This document shows positions 17,325-26,017 of a stretch of 64,000 nucleotides of DNA, one piece after another. This DNA comes from Pseudomonas vanderleydeniana (GTDB taxonomy: Bacteria; Pseudomonadota; Gammaproteobacteria; Pseudomonadales; Pseudomonadaceae), in assembly GCF_014268755.2 (NCBI RefSeq), contig NZ_CP077093.1, positions 3,212,001-3,276,000 on the forward strand. The letters are read 5' to 3'. Numbering within the stretch: position 1 is the stretch's first letter; every line of letters begins with the position of its first letter. The translations under genes and the position numbers were made by a program. The notes below the pieces were generated by a model. That model had not been told where the DNA came from and did no database searches. It saw only the letters and a list, made by a program, of their open reading frames with translations.

Positions 17325-18143
17325 TCAGTAGTAGACGTGGGGAACGGTCAGGTCGGTCGGTGGAATCTGGGTGCCGACCCATTTGGTGAACAGTTCCTTG
17401 TAGCGTCCGGTCCGCACCTGCTGGTTGACGAACAGGTTGAGGTAGTTGATCAGCCCGTACTCGTTGCGCGCGGCACCCAGCGACACGTAGTCGATCACGT
17501 ACGGTGCGTTGCCGACGACTTTCAGGCCCTTGTACTTGCCCGAGGCAAGCGTGGCGGCGGCCACGGTGTTGGTGACGACGGTGGCGTCGATATGGCCCTG
17601 GGCCACGGCCAGGATGGTGTCGTTCTGCGACTGGTAGGCGCGGAAGCTGCCGCTGCCCCAGCTCTTCTGGTCCTTCTCCAGGGCGATGGCTTCGTAGGTG
17701 CTGCTGGTGTTGCCGACATTCTTGCCCTTGAGATCCTCGTACTTGGTGATGCCGGTGTCCTCGCGGGTCAGCACGACCATCTGGAAGGCGAAGTAGGGGA
17801 TGCTCATGCCAATGGTCTTGGCGCGTTCGAGGGTGTCGGAGGTGGAGGCGGTGATGACGTCGACGCGGTCGGACATCAGCGCCGGGATGCGATCGGCGAA
17901 TGGCGTCTCGACGACTTCGGCGCTGACCCCGAGGACTTTCGCCAGGTCGTTGCAATAGTCGACGTCGAAGCCGATCGGCTTGTTGCTGGCATCCCGCGAG
18001 CCCATCGGTGGGAAGTCGAGGGTGACGGCGCACCGCAGCTTGCCCGAGCTGATGATGTCATCGAGCTTGTCGGCGTGGGCCGTGGCAACGAAGGAAGAGC
18101 TGAGAACCACACTGAGCGCTGCGGCAAAAACGGGAGTTTTCAT
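17325..18143 (-). CDS. lhpP: Hydroxyproline-type amino-acid ABC importer, periplasmic binding protein
   Basis: This is a 272-residue solute-binding family 3 protein. A signal peptide (hydrophobic FAAALSVVLSSSFVATAHA) is followed by the family start DKLDDIISSGKLRCAVTLDFPP, with the lobe signatures GFDVDYCNDLAKVLG and SDRVDVITASTS. It heads the importer/dehydratase operon. GAGG precedes the ATG, and the TCGTATACGA palindrome lies about 50 bases upstream, overlapping the likely promoter. Ligand specificity is inferred from the operon partners. Confidence 0.86.
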   Translation of the reverse strand: MKTPVFAAALSVVLSSSFVATAHADKLDDIISSGKLRCAVTLDFPPMGSRDASNKPIGFDVDYCNDLAKVLGVSAEVVETPFADRIPALMSDRVDVITASTSDTLERAKTIGMSIPYFAFQMVVLTREDTGITKYEDLKGKNVGNTSSTYEAIALEKDQKSWGSGSFRAYQSQNDTILAVAQGHIDATVVTNTVAAATLASGKYKGLKVVGNAPYVIDYVSLGAARNEYGLINYLNLFVNQQVRTGRYKELFTKWVGTQIPPTDLTVPHVYY

Positions 18144-18191
18144 GGAAGCCTCGTTTGTCGGTGAGTGGTGTTGGCTATCGTATTATGAATT

Positions 18192-18201
18192 TCGTATACG
18201 A
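18192..18201. promoter_or_regulatory. Candidate operator TCGTATACGA upstream of the importer operon
   Basis: This copy matches the lhpC-upstream palindrome over TTTCGTATACGATA. The dyad lies about 50 bases upstream of the binding-protein start, among AT-rich promoter-like sequence. Binding by the GntR regulator encoded at 23040-23711 is inferred. Confidence 0.6.
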
Positions 18202-18402
18202 TATTAGATTAGCAATGACTGTGCCTGATTCGAGGTGGCGCAGCGAATTCGTTGTAGGGCCTTGGGTTAGAGGGACTGTTGAGCGCAGCGGGTAAAGGCG
18301 GGTGGCGAGGGTGGTGTTACAGAAGGGAGCAGGTGAGGGGATATGCGCCCCTTAAAGGAACACTGCTGACTTTTTGTGGGTGCAGGACATGTGGGAGCAA
18401 TA

Positions 18403-18480
18403 CCTGTGGGAGCCGGATTTATCCGCGAAGAGGCCCTTGAAACCGCTAAAAGCTTCGCGGATAAATCCGGCTCCCACAGG
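18403..18480. repeat. REP/BIME inverted pair, GTGGGAGCCGGATTTATCCGCG class
   Basis: Perfectly complementary arms begin CCTGTGGGAGCCGGATTTAT and end with the complement at 18480. It lies in the 430-bp gap between the importer promoter and the end of the AraC regulator gene. Nothing else is recognised in that gap apart from the operator at 18192. Confidence 0.9.
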
Positions 18481-18573
18481 TTGGGCTGCCCCCAGGAAGT
18501 TGGACACCCATCCAACCCTTGGGGGCAGTCCAGGTCTTGCTCCACCGATCCCGGGACTGCCTCGCATGACGGC

Positions 18574-19329
18574 TCAGCTTTGCCGGTGCGTCTCGCGGTA
18601 ATGGCTTGGCGACAACCCGGTCAACGCGCGGAACTGGCGGCTGAACGCGCTGTGATCGGTATACCCGCAGCGCAGGGCGATCTCGGTGATCGGCAGGTCG
18701 GTCTGCAACAGCAGTTGCGAGGCTTCTTCCAGGCGCGCCTTGTGAATCATCTGCCGTGGCGTGAGCTGGAAGATGCGTTTGCACTGGCGCTCCAGCTGAG
18801 CCACCGACAAGCCGGCGATGCGGGTCAGCTCGGCCAGGCTGATCGGCTGGGAGAAGTGTTCGCGGATATGTGCATCCACCGCCGCGACCTTCTGAAAGGA
18901 AGGGTGGTTCGATTGCGGCAGTTGCAGGTCGCGGGAGATTCCGGCCAGCCCCACGATCTGTCCTTGCCGATCACGTAGCGGCACCTTGTGGGTCAGGCAC
19001 CAGATCGGCTGGTTGCCGTAGTAGAGGTGCAACTCCAACTGGTCGGCCAGTTCGCGACCACTGTCCAGCACCCGGCGATCCTGCTCGGTATAGGAGGCGC
19101 CGAAACGCTCGGGGAACACTCGGTCGGCGGTCAGGCCCAGCAATTGTTCGGTGTGCTTGAAACCGCAGCGTCGGGCCAGGGTCTGGTTGGCGAAGGCGTA
19201 GCGCGCCTCGGGGTCCTTGATGAAGAACACCACGTCCGCCAGGGTGTCGAGCAACGGTGCGATGGCCTGCAGGCTGCTGAGCAGAGTGGGCAGGTCGCAG
19301 GGCTGGAAGCGGGTGAGCGAGGCATACAT
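18574..19329 (-). CDS. lhpR: PAS-AraC transcriptional regulator of hydroxyproline catabolism
   Basis: This is a 251-residue regulator. A PAS-like sensor domain (about 20-130, containing DVVFFIKDPEARYAFANQTL) is followed by a C-terminal AraC helix-turn-helix pair (about 150-248, LAELTRIAGLSVAQLERQCKR and ITEIALRCGYTDHSAFSRQF). P. aeruginosa LhpR has the same layout and position. I chose ATG 19327-19329 (MYASLTRFQP). An in-frame ATG at 19405-19407, overlapping the upstream stop, would add 26 residues, and neither has a strong Shine-Dalgarno. It is the last gene of the lhpA operon, 74 bases after the dehydrogenase gene. Confidence 0.82.
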   Translation of the reverse strand: MYASLTRFQPCDLPTLLSSLQAIAPLLDTLADVVFFIKDPEARYAFANQTLARRCGFKHTEQLLGLTADRVFPERFGASYTEQDRRVLDSGRELADQLELHLYYGNQPIWCLTHKVPLRDRQGQIVGLAGISRDLQLPQSNHPSFQKVAAVDAHIREHFSQPISLAELTRIAGLSVAQLERQCKRIFQLTPRQMIHKARLEEASQLLLQTDLPITEIALRCGYTDHSAFSRQFRALTGLSPSHYRETHRQS

Positions 19330-19403
19330 GGCGGTAGGCGTCTGGTGGCAACCCTGCGGATCATAGAGATCCGCCGGGGTTGCCGAAAGCCCCGGGCCGC
19401 GGT

Positions 19404-20660
19404 TCATGCCGGGGGTGTGTCGTCCAGGCACAACAGGGTGTCGATGCGGGCCGGGCTGAACGGTGGGCGGGGTGCTGCCTGTTGCCAACCGAACAGGTGC
19501 GAGGTGGCACCGCCACACACGCGCCCCTGGCAGGCGCCCATGCCGCAGCGACTGGCCAGCTTCGCTTCGCGCCAGTCTCGGTGGCCGCTCAGCGCCGCGT
19601 AGGTGACATCCTCGCAACGACAGACCAGGGTGTCCGGTTGGGCCAGGGACTTGAGCCGCGGATCCAGGGCAAAGGCGTGGTTCAACGTGTCGGCAAAGCC
19701 TTGCCAGCGTTTGCGGCGTGACCACAGCGCACGGGCGGCGTCCCGATCACCGACAGCCGCATGGCCGGCAATGGCGCCTTCGACCAGTGCCAGTTCGCTG
19801 CCGCCGAAACCGGTGCATTCACCGGCTGCGTAATGATCGACCAGGCTGCTGGTCTGCCACTCATCGACGGCGAGGGCGTGGCCGTCGAGTGCACAGCCCA
19901 GGGCCTGGCCGAGCTGGGTGTTGGGGATGAGGCCGAAGCCGCAGGCCAGTCGCTCGCAAGCCAACTCGACGATCTGGCCGCGTTGGCTCAGGCGTACGCC
20001 TTCCAGGCGGTCGCTGCCGAGGGCGGCCAGGACATGGGTGTCGGTGCGGTAATGCCGATCGAACAGGCCGAAGGCCTGCAGCGCCTTGTGCGGCCAGCGG
20101 GGCAGTTGTGCGGCAAAGCCGGCGACGGCGGATCGGGGTGCCTGTTCGGCGACCCGCAGGATGTCTGCCCCGGCCTGTCGGGCTGTGGCGGCGCTGGCCA
20201 GCAACAAGGGACCGCTGCCGGCGATCACCAGGCGTTGGCCGCTCACCGGCAGTCCGCCCTTGATCAACGCCTGCAGGCCCCCTGCACCGGTGACGCCGGG
20301 CAGGGTCCAGCCGGGAAAGGGCAGCAGCAGTTCACGAGCGCCGGTGCAGAGAATCAGCTTGTCGTAGTGGATCCGCCAGCCGCGTTGCGGGTCTTCGAGC
20401 AGCAGTTGCCTGGCGCCACTCTGGGCGATGACCCGCGTGGCCGGGTAGTGCCGTACGTTGGTGTGATGCTGCAGGTCCTGGCGCAGTTGCCGGGCCAGGG
20501 TCGGCAGCTTGGCCTGTGGCCCGTCGCGCCAGATCTGCCCGCCGGCCAACGGGTTGTCATCGATCAGTGTGATCCGGGCGCCGCTGGGCGCGGCGGCGAG
20601 GGCTGCTGCGATACCGGCGGGGCCGGCACCGATGATCAACAGGTCGGTGGTCTCGATCAT
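19404..20660 (-). CDS. lhpE: D-hydroxyproline dehydrogenase, FAD/NAD-binding subunit
   Basis: This is a 418-residue flavoprotein of the HcnB/OoxA/SoxA-like family. The N-terminal dinucleotide site DLLIIGAGPAGIAAALAA is at about 6-23, with a second nucleotide-binding glycine region LVIAGSGPLLLASAA. The C-terminal BFD-like iron-sulfur region reads CRCEDVTYAAL and CGMGACQGRVCGG. It is the partner of the two preceding gene products in a hetero-oligomeric D-hydroxyproline dehydrogenase, as in P. aeruginosa. The start overlaps the preceding stop by ATGA (20657-20660). The subunit letter follows P. aeruginosa usage from memory. Confidence 0.82.
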   Translation of the reverse strand: MIETTDLLIIGAGPAGIAAALAAAPSGARITLIDDNPLAGGQIWRDGPQAKLPTLARQLRQDLQHHTNVRHYPATRVIAQSGARQLLLEDPQRGWRIHYDKLILCTGARELLLPFPGWTLPGVTGAGGLQALIKGGLPVSGQRLVIAGSGPLLLASAATARQAGADILRVAEQAPRSAVAGFAAQLPRWPHKALQAFGLFDRHYRTDTHVLAALGSDRLEGVRLSQRGQIVELACERLACGFGLIPNTQLGQALGCALDGHALAVDEWQTSSLVDHYAAGECTGFGGSELALVEGAIAGHAAVGDRDAARALWSRRKRWQGFADTLNHAFALDPRLKSLAQPDTLVCRCEDVTYAALSGHRDWREAKLASRCGMGACQGRVCGGATSHLFGWQQAAPRPPFSPARIDTLLCLDDTPPA

Positions 20661-20893
20661 GCTCCGGTCTCCACGCGCATGCCGTCCTGGCACAGGGTCT
20701 GGCAGGCCAGGCGGCGATCGCCGTCGATGCTGACCCGGCATTCCTGGCAGATGCCCATGCCGCACAGCGGTGCGCGGCGGCGACCGCTGACCGAGGTCCG
20801 GCTGCAACCATCACCCCCCAGGGCCAATGCCGCCGCGACGGTGGTGCCTTCGGCGACGCGCAGGGCGCGACCGTCCAGTGTCAGTTCAGGCAT
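20657..20893 (-). CDS. lhpF: D-hydroxyproline dehydrogenase, small 2Fe-2S ferredoxin-like subunit
   Basis: This is a 78-residue protein with the four cluster cysteines C44, C49, C52 and C64 (APLCGMGICQEC, then RLAC). It is the HcnA-like electron-transfer subunit of the three-part dehydrogenase. It overlaps the preceding gene by eight bases and the following gene by four. Open reading frame further upstream is the shadow of lhpB. Confidence 0.85.
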   Translation of the reverse strand: MPELTLDGRALRVAEGTTVAAALALGGDGCSRTSVSGRRRAPLCGMGICQECRVSIDGDRRLACQTLCQDGMRVETGA

Positions 20894-22001
20894 GGGACGA
20901 GACTCCAGGAAAGCGCTGGGGCAGGTAGGGGGTGATGTCCAGTGGTGGTGTTTCGTTGAACAGCTGGGCGACCAGCAGGTCGGCGGTGCCGGGTGCCGTG
21001 GTGACGCCCAGTCCTTCATGGCCGACGGCCAGCCACAGGCCCTTGCGCTGCGGATGCTCACCTACCAGCGGCAAGCCATCGGGGCTGGCCGCGCGCAGGC
21101 CGGTCCAGGCGCGGATGGCGTTGAGCCGGGCCAATCCCGGCAGGTACTCGACCGCGCGCTTGAGCATCTTCGCCAGCATCCAGCTTTCGACCGTGAGGTC
21201 GCGGGTGCCGAACTGCCGCGAGGCGCCGATGAACAACTGGCCGGTCGGACGCGGCTGGATGTTGCAGGCGGTGGAGGGGCCCTTGGCGTTGTGGGCACTG
21301 GTGACATAACCCAGTTCGACCAGGGTGTGGGTGACGCTGCCGGGGTAGCGGTCGGTGATCAGCAGGTGGCCCTTCTTCGGCTCGATGGGCAGCTCCGGAC
21401 ACAGCTCGTCAGCCTGTACGCCATTGGCCAGGACCACCGCATCGGCTGCCAGCCAGTGACCGTTGTCGAGCCGTACGCGATGGCCGTCGACTTCGCTGAC
21501 CCGTGCCCTGCGCTGGCGGATGCCCGGGGTCTCCAGCATCCAGCGCGCCGTGGCCGGGGCATAGAGAATGCCGTCGCCCTGGATCAGCAGACCCCCCTCG
21601 AGTCCTTCGCGCAATTGCGGTTCGCGCTCGTGCAGCGCCTGGCCATCGAGCAGTTCACAGCCGATGCCGTGCGCGCGCAGGTTGTGATACTTGGTCTCGG
21701 CCACCGCCATCTCCTCGGCGTTGGCGGCGATCCACAACGTGCCGTTGTTGCGATAGGCGCAGCCTTCGGGCAGGTCGGGCGCGTGCTCGCGCCAGCGTTG
21801 CACCGAGTATTGGCTCAGCGCCAGCTCGGCCGGGTTGTCGTCGAGTACCAGCAAATGGCCCATGCCCGCCGCCGTGGCATTGGGCAGCCCGGCGTCCAAC
21901 ACCAGCACGTCGAGGCCGCGCCGGGCCAGGGCCTGGGCACAGGCGGCGCCGACGATGCCGGCACCGATGACGATCACGTCGGCGACCGTGCCTTCGTTCA
22001 C
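20886..22001 (-). CDS. lhpB: D-hydroxyproline dehydrogenase, FAD-dependent amino-acid oxidase subunit
   Basis: This is a 371-residue DAO-family flavoprotein. The Rossmann motif [20 protein letters not shown] is at about 7-26, and the C-terminal substrate/FAD region reads [19 protein letters not shown] and [17 protein letters not shown]. It oxidises cis-4-hydroxy-D-proline, the LhpA product, to delta1-pyrroline-4-hydroxy-2-carboxylate. The GTG start (21999-22001) overlaps the lhpA stop as GTGA, which decides the start over longer frames. Stop overlaps the ferredoxin-subunit start. Confidence 0.86.
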   Translation of the reverse strand: MNEGTVADVIVIGAGIVGAACAQALARRGLDVLVLDAGLPNATAAGMGHLLVLDDNPAELALSQYSVQRWREHAPDLPEGCAYRNNGTLWIAANAEEMAVAETKYHNLRAHGIGCELLDGQALHEREPQLREGLEGGLLIQGDGILYAPATARWMLETPGIRQRRARVSEVDGHRVRLDNGHWLAADAVVLANGVQADELCPELPIEPKKGHLLITDRYPGSVTHTLVELGYVTSAHNAKGPSTACNIQPRPTGQLFIGASRQFGTRDLTVESWMLAKMLKRAVEYLPGLARLNAIRAWTGLRAASPDGLPLVGEHPQRKGLWLAVGHEGLGVTTAPGTADLLVAQLFNETPPLDITPYLPQRFPGVSSHA

Positions 22002-22930
22002 AGGCGGATGCCCCAGGCGAACGGATCGTCCTGTTCGAGAATCAGCGTCGCTTCGGCGCTGATGTGTGCCCGACCGCGAATGGTGGGCACGATGCGCTCG
22101 CCGGCGGTCTCGTAGGAACCCTCGAATTCGCTGCCGATGACACTGGCCTGGCGCCAGGTCTGCCCCGGTTGCAGCTTGCCGTCCGCCGCCAGGCACGCCA
22201 GCTTGGCGCTGGTGCCGGTACCGCAGGGCGAGCGGTCGTAGGCCTTGCCAGGACAAAGGACGAAGTTGCGACTGTCGGCGCGGGCGTCGTCGGCGAACAG
22301 TTCGATGTGGTCGATCAGGCCGCCGTCCTCGCCACGGATACCTTGCTGCTCCAGTGTCTGCTGCACGGCGAAGGTGTAGGCGGTCAGCGCTTCCAGGTTG
22401 TCGCTGGCGACGTCCAGGCCGTGCTCGGCGATCAGGAAGAACCAGTTGCCGCCCCAGGCGATATCGCCGACCACCTGGCCGAGCCCTTCCACCTCCAGGG
22501 CCACGGCTCGCCGGTAGCGATAGGACGGGACGTTGCGCACGCTGACCGAGCGGTCCTCGTGCAGGGTGGCATGCACCGTGCCGACCGGGGTTTCGATGGC
22601 ATGGGTGCCGGGCCCGATCTTGCCCAGGTGGGCGAGGGAGGCGACCAGGCCGATGGTGCCGTGGCCGCACATGCCGAGGTAGCCGGTGTTGTTGAAGAAG
22701 ATCACGCCGGCACAGGCCTGCGGGTCCACCGGTTCGCAGAGCAGGGCGCCGACCAGTACATCGCTGCCGCGTGGCTCGAGGACGCAGGCGGCCCGCCAAC
22801 TGTCGTGCTGTTCGGCCAGGCGCTGGCGGCGCTCGGCCATGCTGCCGTGGCCCAGGTCGGGAAAACCGGCGGTCACCAGGCGGGTCGGTTCGCCGCCGGT
22901 ATGGGAGTCGATCACGGTGATACGTTTCAT
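21998..22930 (-). CDS. lhpA: 4-hydroxyproline 2-epimerase
   Basis: This is a 310-residue proline-racemase-family enzyme with both catalytic cysteines: Cys88 in MCGHG and Cys236 in SPCGTG. It begins [19 protein letters not shown], the usual epimerase start. It interconverts trans-4-hydroxy-L-proline and cis-4-hydroxy-D-proline, the first catabolic step. It heads the lhpA-B-F-E-R series. No Shine-Dalgarno is visible. Instead a 10-bp inverted repeat ends one base before the ATG. Confidence 0.9.
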   Translation of the reverse strand: MKRITVIDSHTGGEPTRLVTAGFPDLGHGSMAERRQRLAEQHDSWRAACVLEPRGSDVLVGALLCEPVDPQACAGVIFFNNTGYLGMCGHGTIGLVASLAHLGKIGPGTHAIETPVGTVHATLHEDRSVSVRNVPSYRYRRAVALEVEGLGQVVGDIAWGGNWFFLIAEHGLDVASDNLEALTAYTFAVQQTLEQQGIRGEDGGLIDHIELFADDARADSRNFVLCPGKAYDRSPCGTGTSAKLACLAADGKLQPGQTWRQASVIGSEFEGSYETAGERIVPTIRGRAHISAEATLILEQDDPFAWGIRL

Positions 22931-22931
22931 G

Positions 22932-22972
22932 GCAGGCCACTGTCGAATGAAGGAGTTCGCAGAGTGGCCTGC
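22932..22972 (-). promoter_or_regulatory. Hairpin abutting the lhpA start codon
   Basis: GCAGGCCACT (22932-22941) and AGTGGCCTGC (22963-22972) form a perfect 10-bp inverted repeat with a 21-base loop. In the minus-strand transcript the 3' arm ends one base before the ATG. No purine-rich ribosome site is present between arm and start. It could be an operator or an RNA structure governing initiation. Confidence 0.5.
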
Positions 22973-23039
22973 ACAGGGGCAGTCCGGCTTGATGCTTTTA
23001 TCGGGTGCCGATGACGAAATCAGCACAGTGACAAAAGCT

Positions 23040-23711
23040 TCAGTGTGACCGTGGCAAGTGCTCGAGCAGGGTCGCGCAGACACCGGCAATGTGCTCGTCG
23101 AGCAGTTTCACCGCCCGTTCCACATCCCGGGAGCGGCAGGCCTCGATGATCTCCCGGTGTTCGTGGTCGGCGCGTTCCTTGCCGGCCGACAGGCTCATCT
23201 GCATGCGCAGGTAGCGTTCCAGCTTGTCGTTGACCGAGCGGATCATCCCCACCAGGAACGGCCGCTGTGCCGGCTCGTAGAGACAGGCATGCAGTTCCCA
23301 GTTCAGTTCGGCCCAACGGCCGACGTCGTTCTCGCCGACGAATTCCTGGCAGATGCGCTCGGCCCTGGCAAAGGTGCTGTCGGTCATGTTCGGGATCGCC
23401 AGGCGCAGCACCTTGTCTTCGAGCAGCATGCGCACCTCGAACATCTGCGCCAGTTCGAGCTCGGACAGGCGCGTGACCATTGCCCCCCGGTTGCGCTGGA
23501 ACATCACCAGCCCCTCGGCCTCCAGCCGCTTGAGCGCTTCGCGCACCGGGATCTTGCTGACGTTGAACTGGCGGGCGATTTCGTCCTGGCGAATCGGCTC
23601 GTCCTCGGCAAAGTTGCCGGCCACGATCGCCTCGCGCAGGTGGCGGGTAATGATCTCCGAGGTGGAGGGCGCGTTGCCCAGGTCTGGCAGATTGAGTTTG
23701 GGTAGGGACAC
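23040..23711 (-). CDS. GntR-family (FCD) transcriptional regulator
   Basis: This is a 223-residue regulator. The N-terminal winged helix-turn-helix includes [38 protein letters not shown] and [11 protein letters not shown] (about 17-77). The FCD effector domain (about 90-215) includes [15 protein letters not shown] and a late [15 protein letters not shown] metal/ligand motif. The GTG start (23709-23711) gives [12 protein letters not shown] and lacks a clear Shine-Dalgarno, so the start is uncertain. A GTATAC-centred site lies 36 bases upstream. It is probably the regulator of the palindrome set shared with lhpC and the importer operon. Confidence 0.85.
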   Translation of the reverse strand: MSLPKLNLPDLGNAPSTSEIITRHLREAIVAGNFAEDEPIRQDEIARQFNVSKIPVREALKRLEAEGLVMFQRNRGAMVTRLSELELAQMFEVRMLLEDKVLRLAIPNMTDSTFARAERICQEFVGENDVGRWAELNWELHACLYEPAQRPFLVGMIRSVNDKLERYLRMQMSLSAGKERADHEHREIIEACRSRDVERAVKLLDEHIAGVCATLLEHLPRSH

Positions 23712-23743
23712 GGCGCGATCATTCGAGGTGGGATGGAAAGGAT

Positions 23744-23753
23744 ATGGTATACA
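23744..23753. promoter_or_regulatory. GTATAC-centred candidate autoregulatory site
   Basis: ATGGTATACA, with GTATAC at 23747-23752, lies 36 bases upstream of the GntR start. That is about the same distance as the lhpC operator from its start. It is a weaker match than the two TCGTATACGA copies. Confidence 0.4.
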
Positions 23754-23858
23754 AAAAACGTGTTGTTTTCCTTTCCTGACGACGAGGGGGTATGCCTGAC
23801 GACGCCTGGACACATGCCAGGCGCCTGGAGATTGTTCGAAGAAAATGGGGACTTGGTT

Positions 23859-24659
23859 TCAGAGCGCTCGCAGCACCACGATTCCGGGGGTCTTTTTCAC
23901 ATAGGCCAGGAAGGGCGAGTCGATGACCTGGTAGTGGCTCGACTGGGCCGAGGCATTGCGCAGCACCGGGCCCTTGTCGGTCATGATGAAAATGCCGGTG
24001 TGGGTGACGTCCAGGCCCTGGGCCGGGGTGTAGATGCCGATGTAGTCGCCGGTGTGCAGCCGGCTGATGACGGCCTCGTCGACGAACTGGCTGGGAATGT
24101 AGTTGATGGCACGGGTCACTTCACTGCCCGACTGGCCGGTTTGGCCGCCGGCCGACGGGGTCCTCAGCACCTTGGTGACCGTGGTGCTGGCAGGGCTGGT
24201 TTCGCGGGTCACGTCGCGGGCGTTGAGCGGCGTGGCGTGGGCCCAGTCGGTGAAGAAATGCTTGCGGTTGACGTAGCTGATATCGCCGTGTTCGTAGCGG
24301 GTGCGAATCACGTTCTCGATGAAGCGCGGCAGGTCATCGGACTTGCGCAGTGCCTCGACGTAGTCCAGGTAGGTGAAGCAGTCCAGGCCACGGAAGTCGA
24401 TCACCAGCTTTTCCGCCGTGGTCGCCGAACCCTCCAGCATGTGCGGCACATAGGGCGTGCCGAGGAAACTGGCGGAAATCTCGTCGATGCGCTGGCCCGG
24501 TGTCTCTTGCGGGGCACTGGCCAGGCGTGACTCGATCAGGTTGATCCTGCCCAGGGTGTAGTCGTCCAGCTTGAGCGGTGCATCGGTCGATGCCCCGGTG
24601 AAACCGCTCAGCATCAGGCCGACCGCCAGGCCTGACAGGATCGACAACATCTTGTTCAT
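23859..24659 (-). CDS. DUF1460 (N-acetylmuramoyl-L-alanine amidase-like) periplasmic protein
   Basis: This is a 266-residue protein with a signal peptide (MNKMLSILSGLAVGLMLSGF, cleavage near residue 24). The body matches the DUF1460 amidase-like fold, related to NlpC/P60 cysteine hydrolases. The likely nucleophile is in the RGLDCFTYLDYVEAL region and the likely histidine is in LDVTHTGIF. The ATG at 24657-24659 has GGAGA upstream; the longer frame is not needed. It is divergent from the AraC gene at 24831. A peptidoglycan or related amide substrate is inferred from the family. Confidence 0.8.
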   Translation of the reverse strand: MNKMLSILSGLAVGLMLSGFTGASTDAPLKLDDYTLGRINLIESRLASAPQETPGQRIDEISASFLGTPYVPHMLEGSATTAEKLVIDFRGLDCFTYLDYVEALRKSDDLPRFIENVIRTRYEHGDISYVNRKHFFTDWAHATPLNARDVTRETSPASTTVTKVLRTPSAGGQTGQSGSEVTRAINYIPSQFVDEAVISRLHTGDYIGIYTPAQGLDVTHTGIFIMTDKGPVLRNASAQSSHYQVIDSPFLAYVKKTPGIVVLRAL

Positions 24660-24830
24660 ACAATCTCCGAAAGACACCACGGCTGCCATACCGAGAGGCA
24701 TTGTTTTCTGCGACAGGGCGGCTGTCAAAGAAAACTGCCCGGTGGCCTTGCGAACAGTTTTGATGGCGCCGCATTAACGCGATATTCTCATGTGCACCAG
24801 CCCACTGGTCTTTCTTGAGCATCATCACGC

Positions 24831-25883
24831 ATGTCCGAATCACCCCCGTCGGGGCACCGCCAATTCAGTCGCAGCCTCAAGACCCTGAACCTCGCCTACC
24901 TGAACGAGTCGGGCCAGGCAGTGCCGACGCCCCCGCCAACGCGGCGGATCGCCTTCGTGCTGCTCGACAACTTCTCGATGATGGCCTTCACCGGGGCGCT
25001 GGACGGGCTGGTCACGGCCAACCTGCTGGGACGGGCGCCGCTGTATGAAATGAAGACCTTTGGGATCGACTACCTGCAGATCGCCTGCGACCTGGGGATT
25101 TCGATCGCTGCCGATGACTGCATCAGTGCCTTGCGCCCGGACGCTGCCGATCTGCTGATCGTCTGCGGCGGCCTGCGCAGCCCATTGCAACCGGCTGGCA
25201 AGCTGGTGGAGAAACTGCGCCAGTGCGCGCGGGCCTCGATGCAGTTGGGCAGCTTGTGGAATGGCTGCTTCCAGCTGGCCCATGCCGGGCTGCTGGACGG
25301 GCGCTCCTGCACCGTGCACCCGGAAAACCGCGCCGGGCTGATGGAAATCTGCCCGACCGTACGGTTGCTGCCACAACCCTATGTGATCGACGGCGGGCTG
25401 ATCAGCTGTGCCGGTGCCAACAGCGCCCTGGGCTTAATCCTCAACGTGATTCGTGCCCAGCAGGGCGACGAGCTGGTGCGGGGGATCGAGGCGATCCTCA
25501 GTTGCGACCGCAGCGAGCAGACCGACAACATGCCGCTGGCGCGGGTCTCCCGTGACCCGCGCCTGCCGGTGGCCCTGCAAAGCCTGCTCGACCTGATGGA
25601 AAACAACATCGAGGACCCGCTGGAACTCGACCAGTTGGCGAGCTACGTCAACCTGTCGCGGCGCCAGGTCGACCGGCTGTTCCAGCAGTTCATGCAAAGC
25701 TCGCCCAAGCGCTACTACCTGGAGTTGCGCCTGACCCGTGGTCGGCAACTGCTGCTGCAGACCAACGAGTCGGTGATCAACATCGCCACTGCCTGTGGCT
25801 TCGTCAGCTCGGCGCATTTCAGCCGCTGCTTCCGCGATTTCTTCGGCCATACCGCCAGCGAAGCCCGCGCGCGTCACCGCTGA
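24831..25883 (+). CDS. GlxA-family AraC regulator with DJ-1/PfpI-like domain
   Basis: This is a 350-residue regulator. A DJ-1/PfpI (glutamine-amidotransferase-like) domain (about 38-215, RIAFVLLDNFSMMAFTGALD) is followed by an AraC DNA-binding domain (about 245-345, LDQLASYVNLSRRQVDRLF and VINIATACGFVSSAHFSRCF). Proteins of this type regulate uptake or catabolism of quaternary amines and amino acids in Pseudomonas (ArgR, CdhR, GbdR relatives). No adjacent catabolic operon identifies the signal here. A hairpin follows the gene. Confidence 0.87.
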   Translation: MSESPPSGHRQFSRSLKTLNLAYLNESGQAVPTPPPTRRIAFVLLDNFSMMAFTGALDGLVTANLLGRAPLYEMKTFGIDYLQIACDLGISIAADDCISALRPDAADLLIVCGGLRSPLQPAGKLVEKLRQCARASMQLGSLWNGCFQLAHAGLLDGRSCTVHPENRAGLMEICPTVRLLPQPYVIDGGLISCAGANSALGLILNVIRAQQGDELVRGIEAILSCDRSEQTDNMPLARVSRDPRLPVALQSLLDLMENNIEDPLELDQLASYVNLSRRQVDRLFQQFMQSSPKRYYLELRLTRGRQLLLQTNESVINIATACGFVSSAHFSRCFRDFFGHTASEARARHR

Positions 25884-25898
25884 AGCCTGCACCTCCTG

Positions 25899-25920
25899 GC
25901 CTTGACCTCGGTCAAGGCCG
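25899..25920. terminator. Hairpin after the GlxA-type regulator
   Basis: GGCCTTGACC facing GGTCAAGGCC forms a near-continuous stem with a very short loop, 16 bases after the stop. No T tract follows, so termination is only probable. Confidence 0.45.
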
Positions 25921-26017
25921 CCTCCGCACACCACGCTACTGTAGCCACTCCAGCCGGGCCATGGATTGCTCGTCGTGGCAAGGGGCCCGGTACCTGTGCT
26001 CAAGGAGGAGGTTGGTC

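Noticed and set aside
19761..22115. 784-codon plus-strand frame across the lhp genes
   Set aside because: Antisense shadow of lhpE, lhpF and lhpB, which have overlapping starts, motifs and family matches.
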